Assembly: GCA_947624325.1 (NCBI GenBank)
Contig: CANQJT010000007.1
Coordinates: 1-64,000 of the forward strand
Direction of reading: 5' to 3'
Source of the DNA: Candidatus Gastranaerophilales bacterium
Lineage (GTDB): Bacteria > Cyanobacteriota > Vampirovibrionia > Gastranaerophilales > Gastranaerophilaceae
Length of the DNA stretch: 64,000 nucleotides
Below are positions 17,794 through 27,198 of the stretch, in pieces (within the stretch, counting starts at the first letter, position 1; every line of letters starts with the position of its first letter). Made by a program: the position numbers and the translations under genes. The notes under the pieces are model-generated. The model was not told where the DNA came from and made no database searches. It saw nothing but the letters and a program-made list of their open reading frames with translations.

Positions 17794-19103
17794 AAATTCT
17801 GGACTCTGCAATATTTGATATATTAAACTCGGGATTAAAATTTATTCAGGAAAAACTTGATAATATAAGACAAAACAGCCTTATATTATCAAATATTGAC
17901 TGTTTTATCCTGTTCTTTGTTATTTTAACTTTAGTTGTTTCAACCATAGCGCAAACAAACTTTATAGGGATTATCTCTGCTTTTGTTCCTATATTGGTTA
18001 TCATTAAAATGTTAATAACAAAAGGCGAAAAAGTTGAACTTGAACGGTGGAATTTTTATTTACTAATATACTTATTAATATGTTTGATTTCTAATTTCAC
18101 CTCATCAATGCCTGCGCAGAGTTTTTACGGCTTTATGAAAACTGTAATTTATTTTGCTTTTTATTTCGGTATGTGCCAATTTTTAAAGAATAATAAAAGA
18201 TTTGTACCCGTTATTTTGTGTGCAATTTCAATTTTAATTAGTATTGAAAGCATTATAGGACTTTTTCAAAATTATATTGGAGTAGAAAATATATCCACTT
18301 GGCAGGATACCAGTTATGTAAATCAAGAAGATGTTCTTTCAAGGGTATACGGAACTTTACAACCATATAACCCCAATCTATTCGGAGGCTGGCTTATTGC
18401 AGGTTTTCCTGCTCTAATCTATCTTTGCGGAAAAGCAATCAGCAATAAAAAAACAATATCGGCTTGTATATGGGGGATATGCACTTTAATCTGCGCTTAT
18501 ACCATATTTTTAACGGGTTGCAGAGGCGCTTATCTTGCTTTATTTACAATATTTTTTGGTGTTTTAATTTGTATATATAAAAAAATTAAAGCATATACAG
18601 GAATTTTAGCAGGGCTTATTGTTTTATTTATTGCACTAAACCACGGAATTTTTAAAAGATTAATGTCTATATTTATTTTAAGAGGCGATTCATCTACTTC
18701 TTTCAGGATGAATGTTTATAACTCCGCAATTCAAATGTTTCAGGATAATCCCATTTGCGGAATAGGGGTCGGGAATAAAGTTTTTAGAGAAATATACGGA
18801 CTTTATATGCTCTCAGGGTTTGATGCTTTAAGCTGTTATTCCGTTTTTCTTGAAATAGCCGTAGAAAGCGGAATTTTTGCACTTTTGGCTTATATTTTAT
18901 TTATAGGCTCGATTTTAATTAATGCAGTAAAGAAATACATTAAAACTCCTGATATATTGCTGTTTATATCAGCTATATCAATTATAGCCGTTATGGTACA
19001 CGGAATTTTTGATACCGTATACTTTAGACCTCAAATCCAGTATGTATTTTGGACAATGACTGCAATTTTAACCGTTTCTTTAAGGGATGAAACAATTAAT
19101 TAA
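17790..19103 (+). CDS. O-antigen ligase/polymerase family protein (IctB-like)
   Basis: This 437-residue polytopic protein has around ten hydrophobic segments and the Wzy_C-type loop. The loop contains STWQDTSYVNQEDVLSRVYG, PYNPNLFGGWL and LTGCRGAYLALF. It resembles the cyanobacterial IctB group, once proposed as an inorganic-carbon transporter but belonging to the O-antigen ligase superfamily. Next to a heptose kinase, a role in joining or polymerising surface glycan is more likely. Its 3' end overlaps the convergent GGDEF-EAL gene by 8 bp. Confidence 0.83.
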   Translation: MKILDSAIFDILNSGLKFIQEKLDNIRQNSLILSNIDCFILFFVILTLVVSTIAQTNFIGIISAFVPILVIIKMLITKGEKVELERWNFYLLIYLLICLISNFTSSMPAQSFYGFMKTVIYFAFYFGMCQFLKNNKRFVPVILCAISILISIESIIGLFQNYIGVENISTWQDTSYVNQEDVLSRVYGTLQPYNPNLFGGWLIAGFPALIYLCGKAISNKKTISACIWGICTLICAYTIFLTGCRGAYLALFTIFFGVLICIYKKIKAYTGILAGLIVLFIALNHGIFKRLMSIFILRGDSSTSFRMNVYNSAIQMFQDNPICGIGVGNKVFREIYGLYMLSGFDALSCYSVFLEIAVESGIFALLAYILFIGSILINAVKKYIKTPDILLFISAISIIAVMVHGIFDTVYFRPQIQYVFWTMTAILTVSLRDETIN

Positions 19104-21405
19104 AATTAATTGCTTCAGATAAAAAATCTTTTGCAAATTCATCAGCTTTAACGGGTTTCCCGTATAAAAATCCCTGAACTATTTGACATCCGATATTTCT
19201 TAAGAATTGCGCCTGCTCTTCAAATTCTACACCTTCCGCTACCGTCAGCATATTTAATTGATTTGCCATATTTATAATATTTTGAAGTACAATTTTCCCT
19301 TTTGAATCATCAACGGTATCTTTAATAAAGCCTCTATCCAGCTTTAATATATCAACATCAAGCTCTCTTAGCATTGTTAAAGAAGAATAGCCCGTTCCAA
19401 AATCATCCATTGAGATGGTAAAACCTAAATCTTTTAATCTGCCGATTATTGCTTTAAATCTGTCTTCATTGTTATAGCAAGCGCTTTCTGTTAATTCAAG
19501 CTCCAAATATTTTGGCTCAACATGATATTTTTGAGTTAAAAGTAATAGCTCGCTTATAAATGCATCGTTATTCAAATGAAGCCTTGAAACATTAACGGAT
19601 ATCGGAAACAGATTTAACCCTTTATTTTTTCGCTCCTGAAGATATATACATGCCTGCTCCCAGATGGTTCTGTCCAGTTCAATAACAAATCCGTTTTTTT
19701 CAAAAAGCGGAATAAAATTATTTGGAGGAATAATTCCTTTTTCGGGATGAACCCATCTTACAAGCGCTTCTGCTCCGTATAAGCCTTTGCCGTCAAGATA
19801 AAATTTAGGCTGAAGATACATTTTATATTCTTTATTATTTAATGCTTTATACATTTCATCTTCAATAATTTTATCCTGCAAAAGTTCTATTCTTATACTA
19901 TCATCGTAGAACTGATATAAATTTATAACATCACCTTTTATTTTACGGCTTGCGATATAAGCTTTTTCGCACATTTCAGCTATGGAATTTGTTTTATCAT
20001 CAATTAAATATATCCCGAAAGAGGGGTTTAATTTAGAACTGATAACTGTTTCCGTATCGGAAATATTTTGTTTCATTTCATTTTCATTGTATATAGAAAT
20101 TTCATCTATTATTTTTTGAATAAAATATTTAACTATAAAATCCGGTTTTTCATATTTATACAAAATAATATATGAAGCCCCGTAATCCCTTGTGAATGTG
20201 CTATTTTCAGTAAGATTTCTTTTAATAATTTCATATATATCTTTTAATATTTTATCTGCTCTTTCATAGCCGTAGAGTTCATTTATAGCTTTAAATCGTG
20301 CAATATCCATTGTTATTAGTGCATAATTATCATCTTTATAGTTTTCAAGCAAATCATCCGCATCAATAATAAATTTATTTTTATTGCCTTCGCCCGTAAC
20401 CTCGTCGGTAAAAGCTATTTTATATATTACTTTTTCATTATTTTTAAATAATCTGTTGCTGTAGAAAATAATTGTTAAAAGCAATATTCCGAATAAAATA
20501 ACTATTAAAGCAATACCTATGAGCAGTTTATTAATATGCAGCATAAGTACATCCAAAGGCAGAACCGTTAATACATAATTATCCGATTTTGCAATAGCAG
20601 AAAAAGCTGCAATGTATTTTTTATTTTTAATTTTAAAAACAAAACTGCCCTGACCGTCATTTTTAAACTGCTTCAGTATATTTTCTCTTGTTGTATTAAC
20701 AAACTCAATATCTCTTTCAAAAAAGTTAGCATTCAAACTTTCATCCCGAAGCGGCTTAATAATAAAGTTTCCGTCAACATCAACAACATAAGAAAACCCC
20801 TGTTTATTGTAGTTATTAAAGCCAAGAATTTTAATATAAGTTTCCGCATTAACCTGTGAGCCTAAAACACCTACAACTTTATTTGTTCTTTTATCATAAA
20901 CGGGAACACCAAATTCATTAACATAACCTGAAGGCAAAGTCGGTTCAAAAACGGTGGAGGCAAAAAATGAAGTTCCGTTTATTGCCCCGACAAACCTTGC
21001 ATCATCCACTTTATAGGTATCGGGAATTCTGCCTTTTGTTTTATCATATCTTATAGTCCTGCCGTTTGGGTATGCAAAACCGAGTTTTTCATAATCATAA
21101 TCCGATATATGGTCTTTAAAAAATTTGGTTATTTCATCTTCAGAATATGTATTTGAACTGTCAGATAACTTGGCAGAGAGTATTCTCATTTCATTTATTG
21201 AATTATTTATTCTGCCTCTTAAATTTGAAGCAGTCTGCATTACACTTTGTTCCATAAATTTTTCGGCAGCAAAAAATTCATTGGATAAAATATGTTTTAC
21301 AAAACATATTGCAGATATAACAAGAACTAAAGTTATAATTTCTGCCATGTGGTATAATCTTGTTATTTTTTTATCTTTTTGAGGATAAAATTTAAAATTA
21401 TTCAA
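19096..21405 (-). CDS. Membrane Cache-GGDEF(degenerate)-EAL c-di-GMP phosphodiesterase
   Basis: This 769-residue protein has membrane helices near residues 20-40 and 285-310 enclosing a periplasmic Cache-type sensor. A GGDEF fold follows (DEVTGEGNKNKF ... MDIARFKAINELYGYERADKIL) whose active-site loop reads RDYGASYIIL, so cyclase activity is lost. The EAL domain looks complete: GAEALVRW, ELELTES, DDFGTGYSSL, KLDRGFI and TVAEGVE. It probably degrades cyclic di-GMP in response to an extracytoplasmic ligand. The start is a TTG with GGAG 8 nt upstream. Confidence 0.9.
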   Translation of the reverse strand: MNNFKFYPQKDKKITRLYHMAEIITLVLVISAICFVKHILSNEFFAAEKFMEQSVMQTASNLRGRINNSINEMRILSAKLSDSSNTYSEDEITKFFKDHISDYDYEKLGFAYPNGRTIRYDKTKGRIPDTYKVDDARFVGAINGTSFFASTVFEPTLPSGYVNEFGVPVYDKRTNKVVGVLGSQVNAETYIKILGFNNYNKQGFSYVVDVDGNFIIKPLRDESLNANFFERDIEFVNTTRENILKQFKNDGQGSFVFKIKNKKYIAAFSAIAKSDNYVLTVLPLDVLMLHINKLLIGIALIVILFGILLLTIIFYSNRLFKNNEKVIYKIAFTDEVTGEGNKNKFIIDADDLLENYKDDNYALITMDIARFKAINELYGYERADKILKDIYEIIKRNLTENSTFTRDYGASYIILYKYEKPDFIVKYFIQKIIDEISIYNENEMKQNISDTETVISSKLNPSFGIYLIDDKTNSIAEMCEKAYIASRKIKGDVINLYQFYDDSIRIELLQDKIIEDEMYKALNNKEYKMYLQPKFYLDGKGLYGAEALVRWVHPEKGIIPPNNFIPLFEKNGFVIELDRTIWEQACIYLQERKNKGLNLFPISVNVSRLHLNNDAFISELLLLTQKYHVEPKYLELELTESACYNNEDRFKAIIGRLKDLGFTISMDDFGTGYSSLTMLRELDVDILKLDRGFIKDTVDDSKGKIVLQNIINMANQLNMLTVAEGVEFEEQAQFLRNIGCQIVQGFLYGKPVKADEFAKDFLSEAINFN

Positions 21406-21483
21406 TATTTGTCTCCAATATGATATAACAAAATAATAACCATTTTGGAGCTTTTAATCAATATTTAAAATAAAATATACTTT

Positions 21484-21729
21484 TTATTTTTTTACATTTG
21501 AATTATTTAAAATTTCATCAGGATTAATTTTTTCGCTGATTTCCTGCTCAGATGCACTCGTTTGAGTATTTTTAACAGGTTTTATTGAATTTTGATTTTG
21601 CGCAGCGATTTGTTCCGATTTAACATTTTCTCTGGCATTTTTAATTACATCGGATAATTCCAAGCCTTGAGCAAATGCCGTATTTATAAGTGTTATAAAT
21701 AGAACAAACGATAAAATTATTTTCCCCAT
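21484..21729 (-). CDS. Small secreted protein of unknown function
   Basis: The ATG at 21729 follows GGAGGAACC and opens on the signal peptide MGKIILSFVLFITLINTAFA. The longer frame from 21777 reads through a hairpin and is not credible. The mature part is about 60 polar residues rich in Asn, Gln, Glu and Ser (ELSDVIKNARENVKSEQIAAQ). No family is recognised. A strong inverted repeat lies in its leader (21753-21777). Confidence 0.6.
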   Translation of the reverse strand: MGKIILSFVLFITLINTAFAQGLELSDVIKNARENVKSEQIAAQNQNSIKPVKNTQTSASEQEISEKINPDEILNNSNVKK

Positions 21730-21752
21730 GGTTCCTCCAAGAATTTGACATC

Positions 21753-21777
21753 GTGCGCAAGCCAAAGGCTTGCGCAC
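21753..21777. repeat. Perfect 11-bp hairpin
   Basis: GTGCGCAAGCC and GGCTTGCGCAC are perfect inverted repeats with loop AAA. The hairpin is far more GC-rich than its surroundings and lies about 24 nt upstream of a small secreted-protein gene on the minus strand. No T-run follows on either side, so it is not a standard terminator. Confidence 0.75.
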
Positions 21778-21818
21778 ATTAATTTTATTATCAAATTAAA
21801 ATACCTTTTTAAAACAGC

Positions 21819-22826
21819 TTAAAGGATAATTCCATATTGGTATTTTATTTTTAATATTTTATCAACGGAAATATTTATTAATTCTTCATCAATAAGTTTA
21901 TCATTTACAGCCTGCTTAATAGAATTAACAAGGTCAAAAACATGTTTATCCGCATTTCTGAAAATAAACATATTAACTCCAGCATTAATAGCTTTAGTGC
22001 AGGCTTCAAAAGGAGTAAAACCTTTAATTCCGTTCATTTCCATATCGTCTGTTATTATAATTCCTTTAAAATTTAATGTTTTTATAAGAAATTCTTTAAT
22101 TATTTTCTCTGAAACAGAAGCAGGGTTATTATTATCAAAAGCCGGATATATAACATGCGCCGCCATAATTGCCGGAATTCCAAATTCAACTGCTTCTTTA
22201 AAAGGTTTTATATGAATTTCCTCCAATTCATTAAACGGTAAATTTATTATGGGAAGTGTTTTATGCGAATCCTTATCGGCTGCACCATGCCCCGGGAAAT
22301 GTTTTCCGACTGTTATAATTGAGTATTTTTCATATTCTTTTAAAACAACCTTTAAAGCGGAAATAACATCACCTGTGTTAGAAGAAAAAGCTCTTTCACC
22401 TATTATCGGATTATTTATATTTTTATTAACATCCAAAACGGGAGCAAAATTCATATTTATTCCGTAATTTTTAAGTTCAAGTGCAATTTGTTTTGTCTGG
22501 TCTTGAAGATAGGATAATCCCATATCATAGGCATATTTTGCGCTCAGGTATTTTTTCCCTTTATGGATTTTTTCCGTTCTTTCAACTCGTCCGCCTTCTT
22601 GATCAATACTAAAAAATAAAGGAACAGAAGAATTATTTTTTAAGTTATTTATTGTTTCTTTTAATTGATTTTCACTATCTATGTTTTGGCTGAAAAATAT
22701 AACACCGCCGAGTCCATTTGAGAGCATCTTCGTAAAATATTTATTGGCGGTATAATTTAATCCTTCATATCCGCAGATAAACATCTGGTTTATTTTTTGT
22801 TTTAGTGTTAAATCTTTAATTTCCAT
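21819..22826 (-). CDS. nagZ: Family 3 glycosidase, beta-N-acetylhexosaminidase NagZ
   Basis: This 335-residue protein has the GH3 signature KHFPGHGAADKDSHKTLP, with the His/Asp pair typical of NagZ, and the nucleophile Asp in IIITDDMEMNGI. SIDQEGGRVERT forms part of the sugar site. It cleaves terminal GlcNAc from muropeptides in peptidoglycan recycling. No signal peptide is seen, as for cytoplasmic NagZ. It lies 1 nt after the amylase-like gene and is co-transcribed with it. Confidence 0.92.
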   Translation of the reverse strand: MEIKDLTLKQKINQMFICGYEGLNYTANKYFTKMLSNGLGGVIFFSQNIDSENQLKETINNLKNNSSVPLFFSIDQEGGRVERTEKIHKGKKYLSAKYAYDMGLSYLQDQTKQIALELKNYGINMNFAPVLDVNKNINNPIIGERAFSSNTGDVISALKVVLKEYEKYSIITVGKHFPGHGAADKDSHKTLPIINLPFNELEEIHIKPFKEAVEFGIPAIMAAHVIYPAFDNNNPASVSEKIIKEFLIKTLNFKGIIITDDMEMNGIKGFTPFEACTKAINAGVNMFIFRNADKHVFDLVNSIKQAVNDKLIDEELINISVDKILKIKYQYGIIL

Positions 22827-22827
22827 A

Positions 22828-25119
22828 TTATCTTTTTATTTTGAAAATTCTGAACTCAGAAGGTTCAAGTATATCTATATCAATAGTTTTAATATTCTGA
22901 GGGGCATAATGTTCAACAAAATCTTTTTTATCAGGCTCATAAACATATTCCGAGGCAAGAACAAAATCCCCGGGAATTTCAATTTTTTTGTTTTCCACTG
23001 CCGTATTCATTTTTATGGTATATTCCATTGTTCCGTCAGAGTTTTGCTGAAGGATTTTTTCTTCCAAAGGAAGATAATTTGCTGCAATAATTAAACATTC
23101 CTTTACCGTTTCTTTTGAAATCATCCAGCTTACAAATCCGTTTTTATTTTGATTTATAATCTGTGCTTCACCATCCAGTGTAAGTTCATTATTAATTGCA
23201 AATCTTCTTATTGCATCAAATTTATTATAAAATTCCTCATCATTTTCTCTGATTAAAGAAACTTCTTCCTGAATTGTAGCTTCAATCCCGTCTTTAGAGA
23301 AGGATTCATCGCCGTCAACATAAATACAAGGACGATGAGCAAGTTTTCCGCCCGGAAGGAATTTAAATTTAAACCACTTAAATAAAGCTTCATCCCTGTC
23401 CATTAAGCCGATGTAACGGTTTACCGTTCTAAAATCACCATCTTGGTTATTATATGTTTTTAAAATTGACAGTAGTGAATTTTTATAAATTGACCCGTTG
23501 TATTCTTGTAATTCACGGTTATTAGCGATAACCTCAGAGGGGATTTTTTCATAATCCGTTTTTGCATCATTGCCCCATAAAATATCAAATTTCATATCCT
23601 GATGATATTCTTTAAAATAAGAACCCCAAAGCCTATACTCTGCCATGCAGGCAAAATAAGGGATACGGCTTTTTAATATTTCATTTGCTTTTTTAAGAAC
23701 AAGTCTTGGGGCACGGTAGCTTATCGGAATTAAATCTTTTTCGCTCATTTCATCAACAACAAAATCGGAATGCGTCATTCTGAAACCGTCAAAATTATAG
23801 TCATCCTGAAGATTTTGTAAATAATTTAAATAGAAATTAATTACGGGAAGATTATATTCGCCATTTTCCAAATAAACAAAATAATATGGAGTTTGGCAGT
23901 CAGAATCCGCAAATTTAGAAACATCGTGTCCTTTTGCATCATAGTGCCTAAATATAGGATAAGCTCCGCCTTCTGACATTTTATCAAATACGGGAATTCC
24001 GCTTGAACACCAAGCTCCGTCAGGCAGTGTCCAAAGTCCTTCTTCTATCAGTGCATTTATTATTTCGCCTCTTTTAGTAATATCGGTATCTTTTTTAAGT
24101 TTATTTGGTTTAACTCCTTCAATTTTGGCTACAATATCCTTAACTCGCTTTTGAAGTTTTTTCTGCTGTTCTTTTTTAGTCATAAAATTTGACAGTTCTT
24201 TTTTCTTCTGCTCGAGTTCATCCGTAAACCTGTCATATATAGGTTTAAACTCGGGAGTTAAATCAACCGAACCGCTTTTTAAAGTAGTTTTATAAATATT
24301 CCTTACTATTGTTACATCATCTTCATCAAACTCTTTAGAAAGTTTAATAGCAGCATAGTTTACCGCATCTGCAATTTCTTTTGTAAGAAAATTAACATCT
24401 ACCCATCTTACAAGCTCGGGGTGTACCATTACCGTTTTGGAATATCTTCCGTTTTGAGGGAAAACATCATATATTACGGGATGCCCTGCTAATTGAGCAA
24501 GAAAAATAAATAATTTTACCTGCTCTTTTACACTTATGCCGAGTTCTTCAAGTCTTTTATCATTTAATTTTGCACTGACTTCCTCTGTACTTGCGGTTAA
24601 ATAAGCATTTCCAAAATCCCTCGGATGAAACGGAACAAGATATACCGTTGTTGATATGACGTTCTTATCTATATTTCCTGCCGGCAATATAATAATTTGC
24701 TTTATCCATTCAATAAATCTTGCCGGTTCTGAATTGATTGTTCCATTGCCTAATGCAGCCAGATTTATTAATTTTATATCATGCTGTTCTTGTTTTATCC
24801 AGTCGGCATCATTAAAACCTAATCTTTTAACTGCACTGATATTATTTTCCTCTACGATAAATCCGCCATCTTTATAGGTTTCATTTATTTCCAGTTTCTT
24901 TTCAAGACAGAATAAAGTTTCAGAGGGCGATAATTCTTCTAATGCCTTTGCCTGCGAATAAGGCAGATAACCGTATTTCTCAATTAAATCGCCAAGTTCT
25001 TTTTTGCGCTCAAACGAAATTTCTTCTTTACTAAATAATTCTTTTACTTTTGAATAATTATTTTTTAAAAATTCACACTTGCCGATTTTCGGTTTTTTAT
25101 TGAAAAGAAACTCTAACAT
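22828..25119 (-). CDS. Alpha-amylase superfamily (GH13-like) protein, divergent
   Basis: The ATG at 25119 follows AGGTG and gives 763 residues; the longer frame from 25176 has no ribosome site. Segments suggest a GH13 barrel: VYLVPFHPRDFGNAYLTAS, YNFDGFRMTHSDFVVDE and GLMDRDEALFKWFKF, with an all-beta C-terminal end. In active GH13 enzymes the strand-4 motif is GFRxD, with Asp as nucleophile; here the aligned position appears to be Thr (DGFRMTHSD). The enzyme may be inactive or use a shifted residue. The N-terminal 150 residues are unrecognised. It is in an operon with nagZ. Confidence 0.65.
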   Translation of the reverse strand: MLEFLFNKKPKIGKCEFLKNNYSKVKELFSKEEISFERKKELGDLIEKYGYLPYSQAKALEELSPSETLFCLEKKLEINETYKDGGFIVEENNISAVKRLGFNDADWIKQEQHDIKLINLAALGNGTINSEPARFIEWIKQIIILPAGNIDKNVISTTVYLVPFHPRDFGNAYLTASTEEVSAKLNDKRLEELGISVKEQVKLFIFLAQLAGHPVIYDVFPQNGRYSKTVMVHPELVRWVDVNFLTKEIADAVNYAAIKLSKEFDEDDVTIVRNIYKTTLKSGSVDLTPEFKPIYDRFTDELEQKKKELSNFMTKKEQQKKLQKRVKDIVAKIEGVKPNKLKKDTDITKRGEIINALIEEGLWTLPDGAWCSSGIPVFDKMSEGGAYPIFRHYDAKGHDVSKFADSDCQTPYYFVYLENGEYNLPVINFYLNYLQNLQDDYNFDGFRMTHSDFVVDEMSEKDLIPISYRAPRLVLKKANEILKSRIPYFACMAEYRLWGSYFKEYHQDMKFDILWGNDAKTDYEKIPSEVIANNRELQEYNGSIYKNSLLSILKTYNNQDGDFRTVNRYIGLMDRDEALFKWFKFKFLPGGKLAHRPCIYVDGDESFSKDGIEATIQEEVSLIRENDEEFYNKFDAIRRFAINNELTLDGEAQIINQNKNGFVSWMISKETVKECLIIAANYLPLEEKILQQNSDGTMEYTIKMNTAVENKKIEIPGDFVLASEYVYEPDKKDFVEHYAPQNIKTIDIDILEPSEFRIFKIKR

Positions 25120-25314
25120 ATAATTCACCTCATGCAGATATATTATAATCTTAATATTATTTTCAGCTAAACGCAAGAATAAAAATAATTCTCATATCTG
25201 ACTTTAAGGGCAATGTATAAAACTTATATTAATCTAAAGATTTAGATATGTTTATAAATCGTAAGATTGATGCAACATTTTAAAAAAATATATAGAATAG
25301 TTTTACAAGGGTAG

Positions 25315-25320
25315 TATAAT
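25315..25320 (+). promoter_or_regulatory. Probable -10 box upstream of the secreted AMIN-like gene
   Basis: TATAAT at 25315-25320, preceded by GTAG, sits 13 nt before the ATG at 25334, with a GGAG ribosome site between. No good -35 match is visible at 17 nt. Confidence 0.5.
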
Positions 25321-25333
25321 CGTTGGAGATTTA

Positions 25334-26023
25334 ATGGGTACAAGGATAAATAAAGCTTTTTGTAAGTTTATAATTTTTGCATGTGCTTTTTGTGTATTCA
25401 CAGCATGCTCTTTTGCCTCCGTTAACTCATTATCGGGTATTGATGTAAGACCTAATGAATCAGGCTCTTATGATATTACCTTTAAACTCGACAAGTTTGC
25501 TAAAATCCAAAAATTTAATTCCGAAAAAGATAATTTAACTCTTTTAATTAATTCAACAATTCCCTCTGATTACGTTGAGATTGTTTATGATAATGCAAAT
25601 AATCTTGATAATGTAATTGTTCAAAAAAAGAATAAAAATAATACGGTTGTTTTATTACAAGGAAAAAATATAGAAAATTCCGAAATAATAACCAATGAAC
25701 TTTCTACGGGTATTGTAAAAGAAATAAATGCAGGGCAGGGTTTATTCTATACTGCCGATAAAAAATTAACCGCCTCATTATTTGGAGCAATATTATTTTT
25801 ATTTGCACTTATGCTTTCATTAAGAAAGAAAAATTCACACATTAATACAAACAGAAAAATACAAACTGCTTCAAATAAAACAGAAATCCATACAAGAACA
25901 ATTCCTTCAATTAACTACAGAATTAATAAAACATATAAAACAGCAAATATGTCCGTTCCAAAGGACTTTGTAATTAATAAATATACTAATGAAGTTCAGG
26001 AAAAAATCAGGAAAGCAGGTTAA
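25334..26023 (+). CDS. Secreted or membrane-anchored protein with AMIN-like domain
   Basis: This 229-residue protein starts with a signal peptide (FCKFIIFACAFCVFTACSFA). A beta-rich stretch of about 110 residues follows, beginning LSGIDVRPNESGSYDITFKLDKF, which resembles AMIN-type envelope domains. A membrane helix (LFGAILFLFALMLSL) near residue 150-165 is followed by a basic cytoplasmic tail. The ACS in the signal could also be a lipobox, but the TM helix makes a membrane protein likely. The family is uncertain. Confidence 0.6.
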   Translation: MGTRINKAFCKFIIFACAFCVFTACSFASVNSLSGIDVRPNESGSYDITFKLDKFAKIQKFNSEKDNLTLLINSTIPSDYVEIVYDNANNLDNVIVQKKNKNNTVVLLQGKNIENSEIITNELSTGIVKEINAGQGLFYTADKKLTASLFGAILFLFALMLSLRKKNSHINTNRKIQTASNKTEIHTRTIPSINYRINKTYKTANMSVPKDFVINKYTNEVQEKIRKAG

Positions 26024-26096
26024 ATTTTATCTGCCACTTGCATAAATTTAAAATAAATATTAATATATAATTATGCAACAAATAAATGAGTAAATT

Positions 26097-26378
26097 ATGC
26101 AGGTTTTAAGAGCATCAGAATTATTTAATAATATTGAAAATATTGATAATTTGGAATTTGAAAATTCGAAAAATATAGAGTTGGATTTTTCCAATATTGA
26201 AAATATTGATTTAAAAGCAATAAAATCATTATTAAATCTGCAAAAAATTGCATTATTAAACAATAAATCTTTAAAAATAAGGAATGTAAACCCTGAAGTA
26301 AGTAAACTTTTGGACTTAACCGGGTTAAATAAAACATTTGCAAATGTAGCGACCAATCCTGTAACAGGAAGGGTATAA
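26097..26378 (+). CDS. Small STAS-domain protein
   Basis: This 93-residue protein is a single STAS fold: IELDFSNIENIDLKAIKSLL, then KIALLNNKSLKIRNVNPEVSKLLDLTGLNKTF. STAS proteins act as anti-sigma-factor antagonists or regulatory partners through a phosphorylatable Ser or Thr. Here the usual Ser at the loop after the second strand (DSSG) is replaced (ENIDLKA), so phospho-switching may be absent. It lies 4 nt before rsmI. Confidence 0.75.
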   Translation: MQVLRASELFNNIENIDNLEFENSKNIELDFSNIENIDLKAIKSLLNLQKIALLNNKSLKIRNVNPEVSKLLDLTGLNKTFANVATNPVTGRV

Positions 26379-26382
26379 ATAA

Positions 26383-27198
26383 GTGAATAATGAATTTTAT
26401 ATAGTCCCCACACCTATAGGTAATTTAAAAGATATTACATATAGGGCTGTAGAAGTGCTTAAAAATGTTGATTTTATTGCCTGTGAAGATACAAGAGTTA
26501 CAAAAAAACTTTTGGATAAATATGAAATTACGGCAAAATTAATAGACTGCCACAAATTTAATGAAAAAGAACGATGCGAGAAAATAATAAACCTTCTTAA
26601 ATCAGACAAATGTAAAGGTGCATTGGTATCTGATGCAGGGACTCCTTTAATTTCCGACCCCGGCAGCATATTAATTTCAGAACTTATGAAAGAAAACATA
26701 AATATTATCTCGCTTCCCGGAGCATGCGCCGTTACAACTTTTTTGAGCCGTTTGCCCAGACTAAATGAAGAATTTGCTTTTATAGGTTTTATACCCAGAA
26801 CCGAAAAACTACAAATTGAAATTTTAAATAAATATAAATATACAAATTGTGTATTCTATGATTCTCCGAACAGACTCACTGATACAATAAAAAATATTAT
26901 TAATCATTTTGGGGCGGATGTTAAAATGGCTATCGGAAGAGAATTAACTAAAGTTTTTGAAGAAGTTAAAATTGATACTGCCGAAAATATTTTAAAATAT
27001 TATAGTCAAAATCCGCTCAAGGGGGAAATAGCTGTTATGATATATGCCTCAGAAAAAAATGAATTATCTGATGAAGAATTAATTGAAAAAATAAAACTAT
27101 TGAAAGAAGAAGGCTATACTCCTAAAGATATTTCTAAAATCCTTTCAAAGTTACTGGGAGAAAATAAAAATCATATTTATAAACTTGCAATCAGCTAA
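26383..27198 (+). CDS. rsmI: 16S rRNA 2'-O-ribose C1402 methyltransferase RsmI
   Basis: This 271-residue protein has the tetrapyrrole methylase-fold motifs of RsmI: FYIVPTPIGNLKDITYRAVEVL, FIACEDTRVTKKLL, ALVSDAGTPLISDPG and ISLPGACAVTTFLS. It methylates the ribose of C1402 in 16S rRNA. The start is GTG (26383). It converges with the glycosylase gene, overlapping by 4 bp. Confidence 0.94.
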   Translation: MNNEFYIVPTPIGNLKDITYRAVEVLKNVDFIACEDTRVTKKLLDKYEITAKLIDCHKFNEKERCEKIINLLKSDKCKGALVSDAGTPLISDPGSILISELMKENINIISLPGACAVTTFLSRLPRLNEEFAFIGFIPRTEKLQIEILNKYKYTNCVFYDSPNRLTDTIKNIINHFGADVKMAIGRELTKVFEEVKIDTAENILKYYSQNPLKGEIAVMIYASEKNELSDEELIEKIKLLKEEGYTPKDISKILSKLLGENKNHIYKLAIS

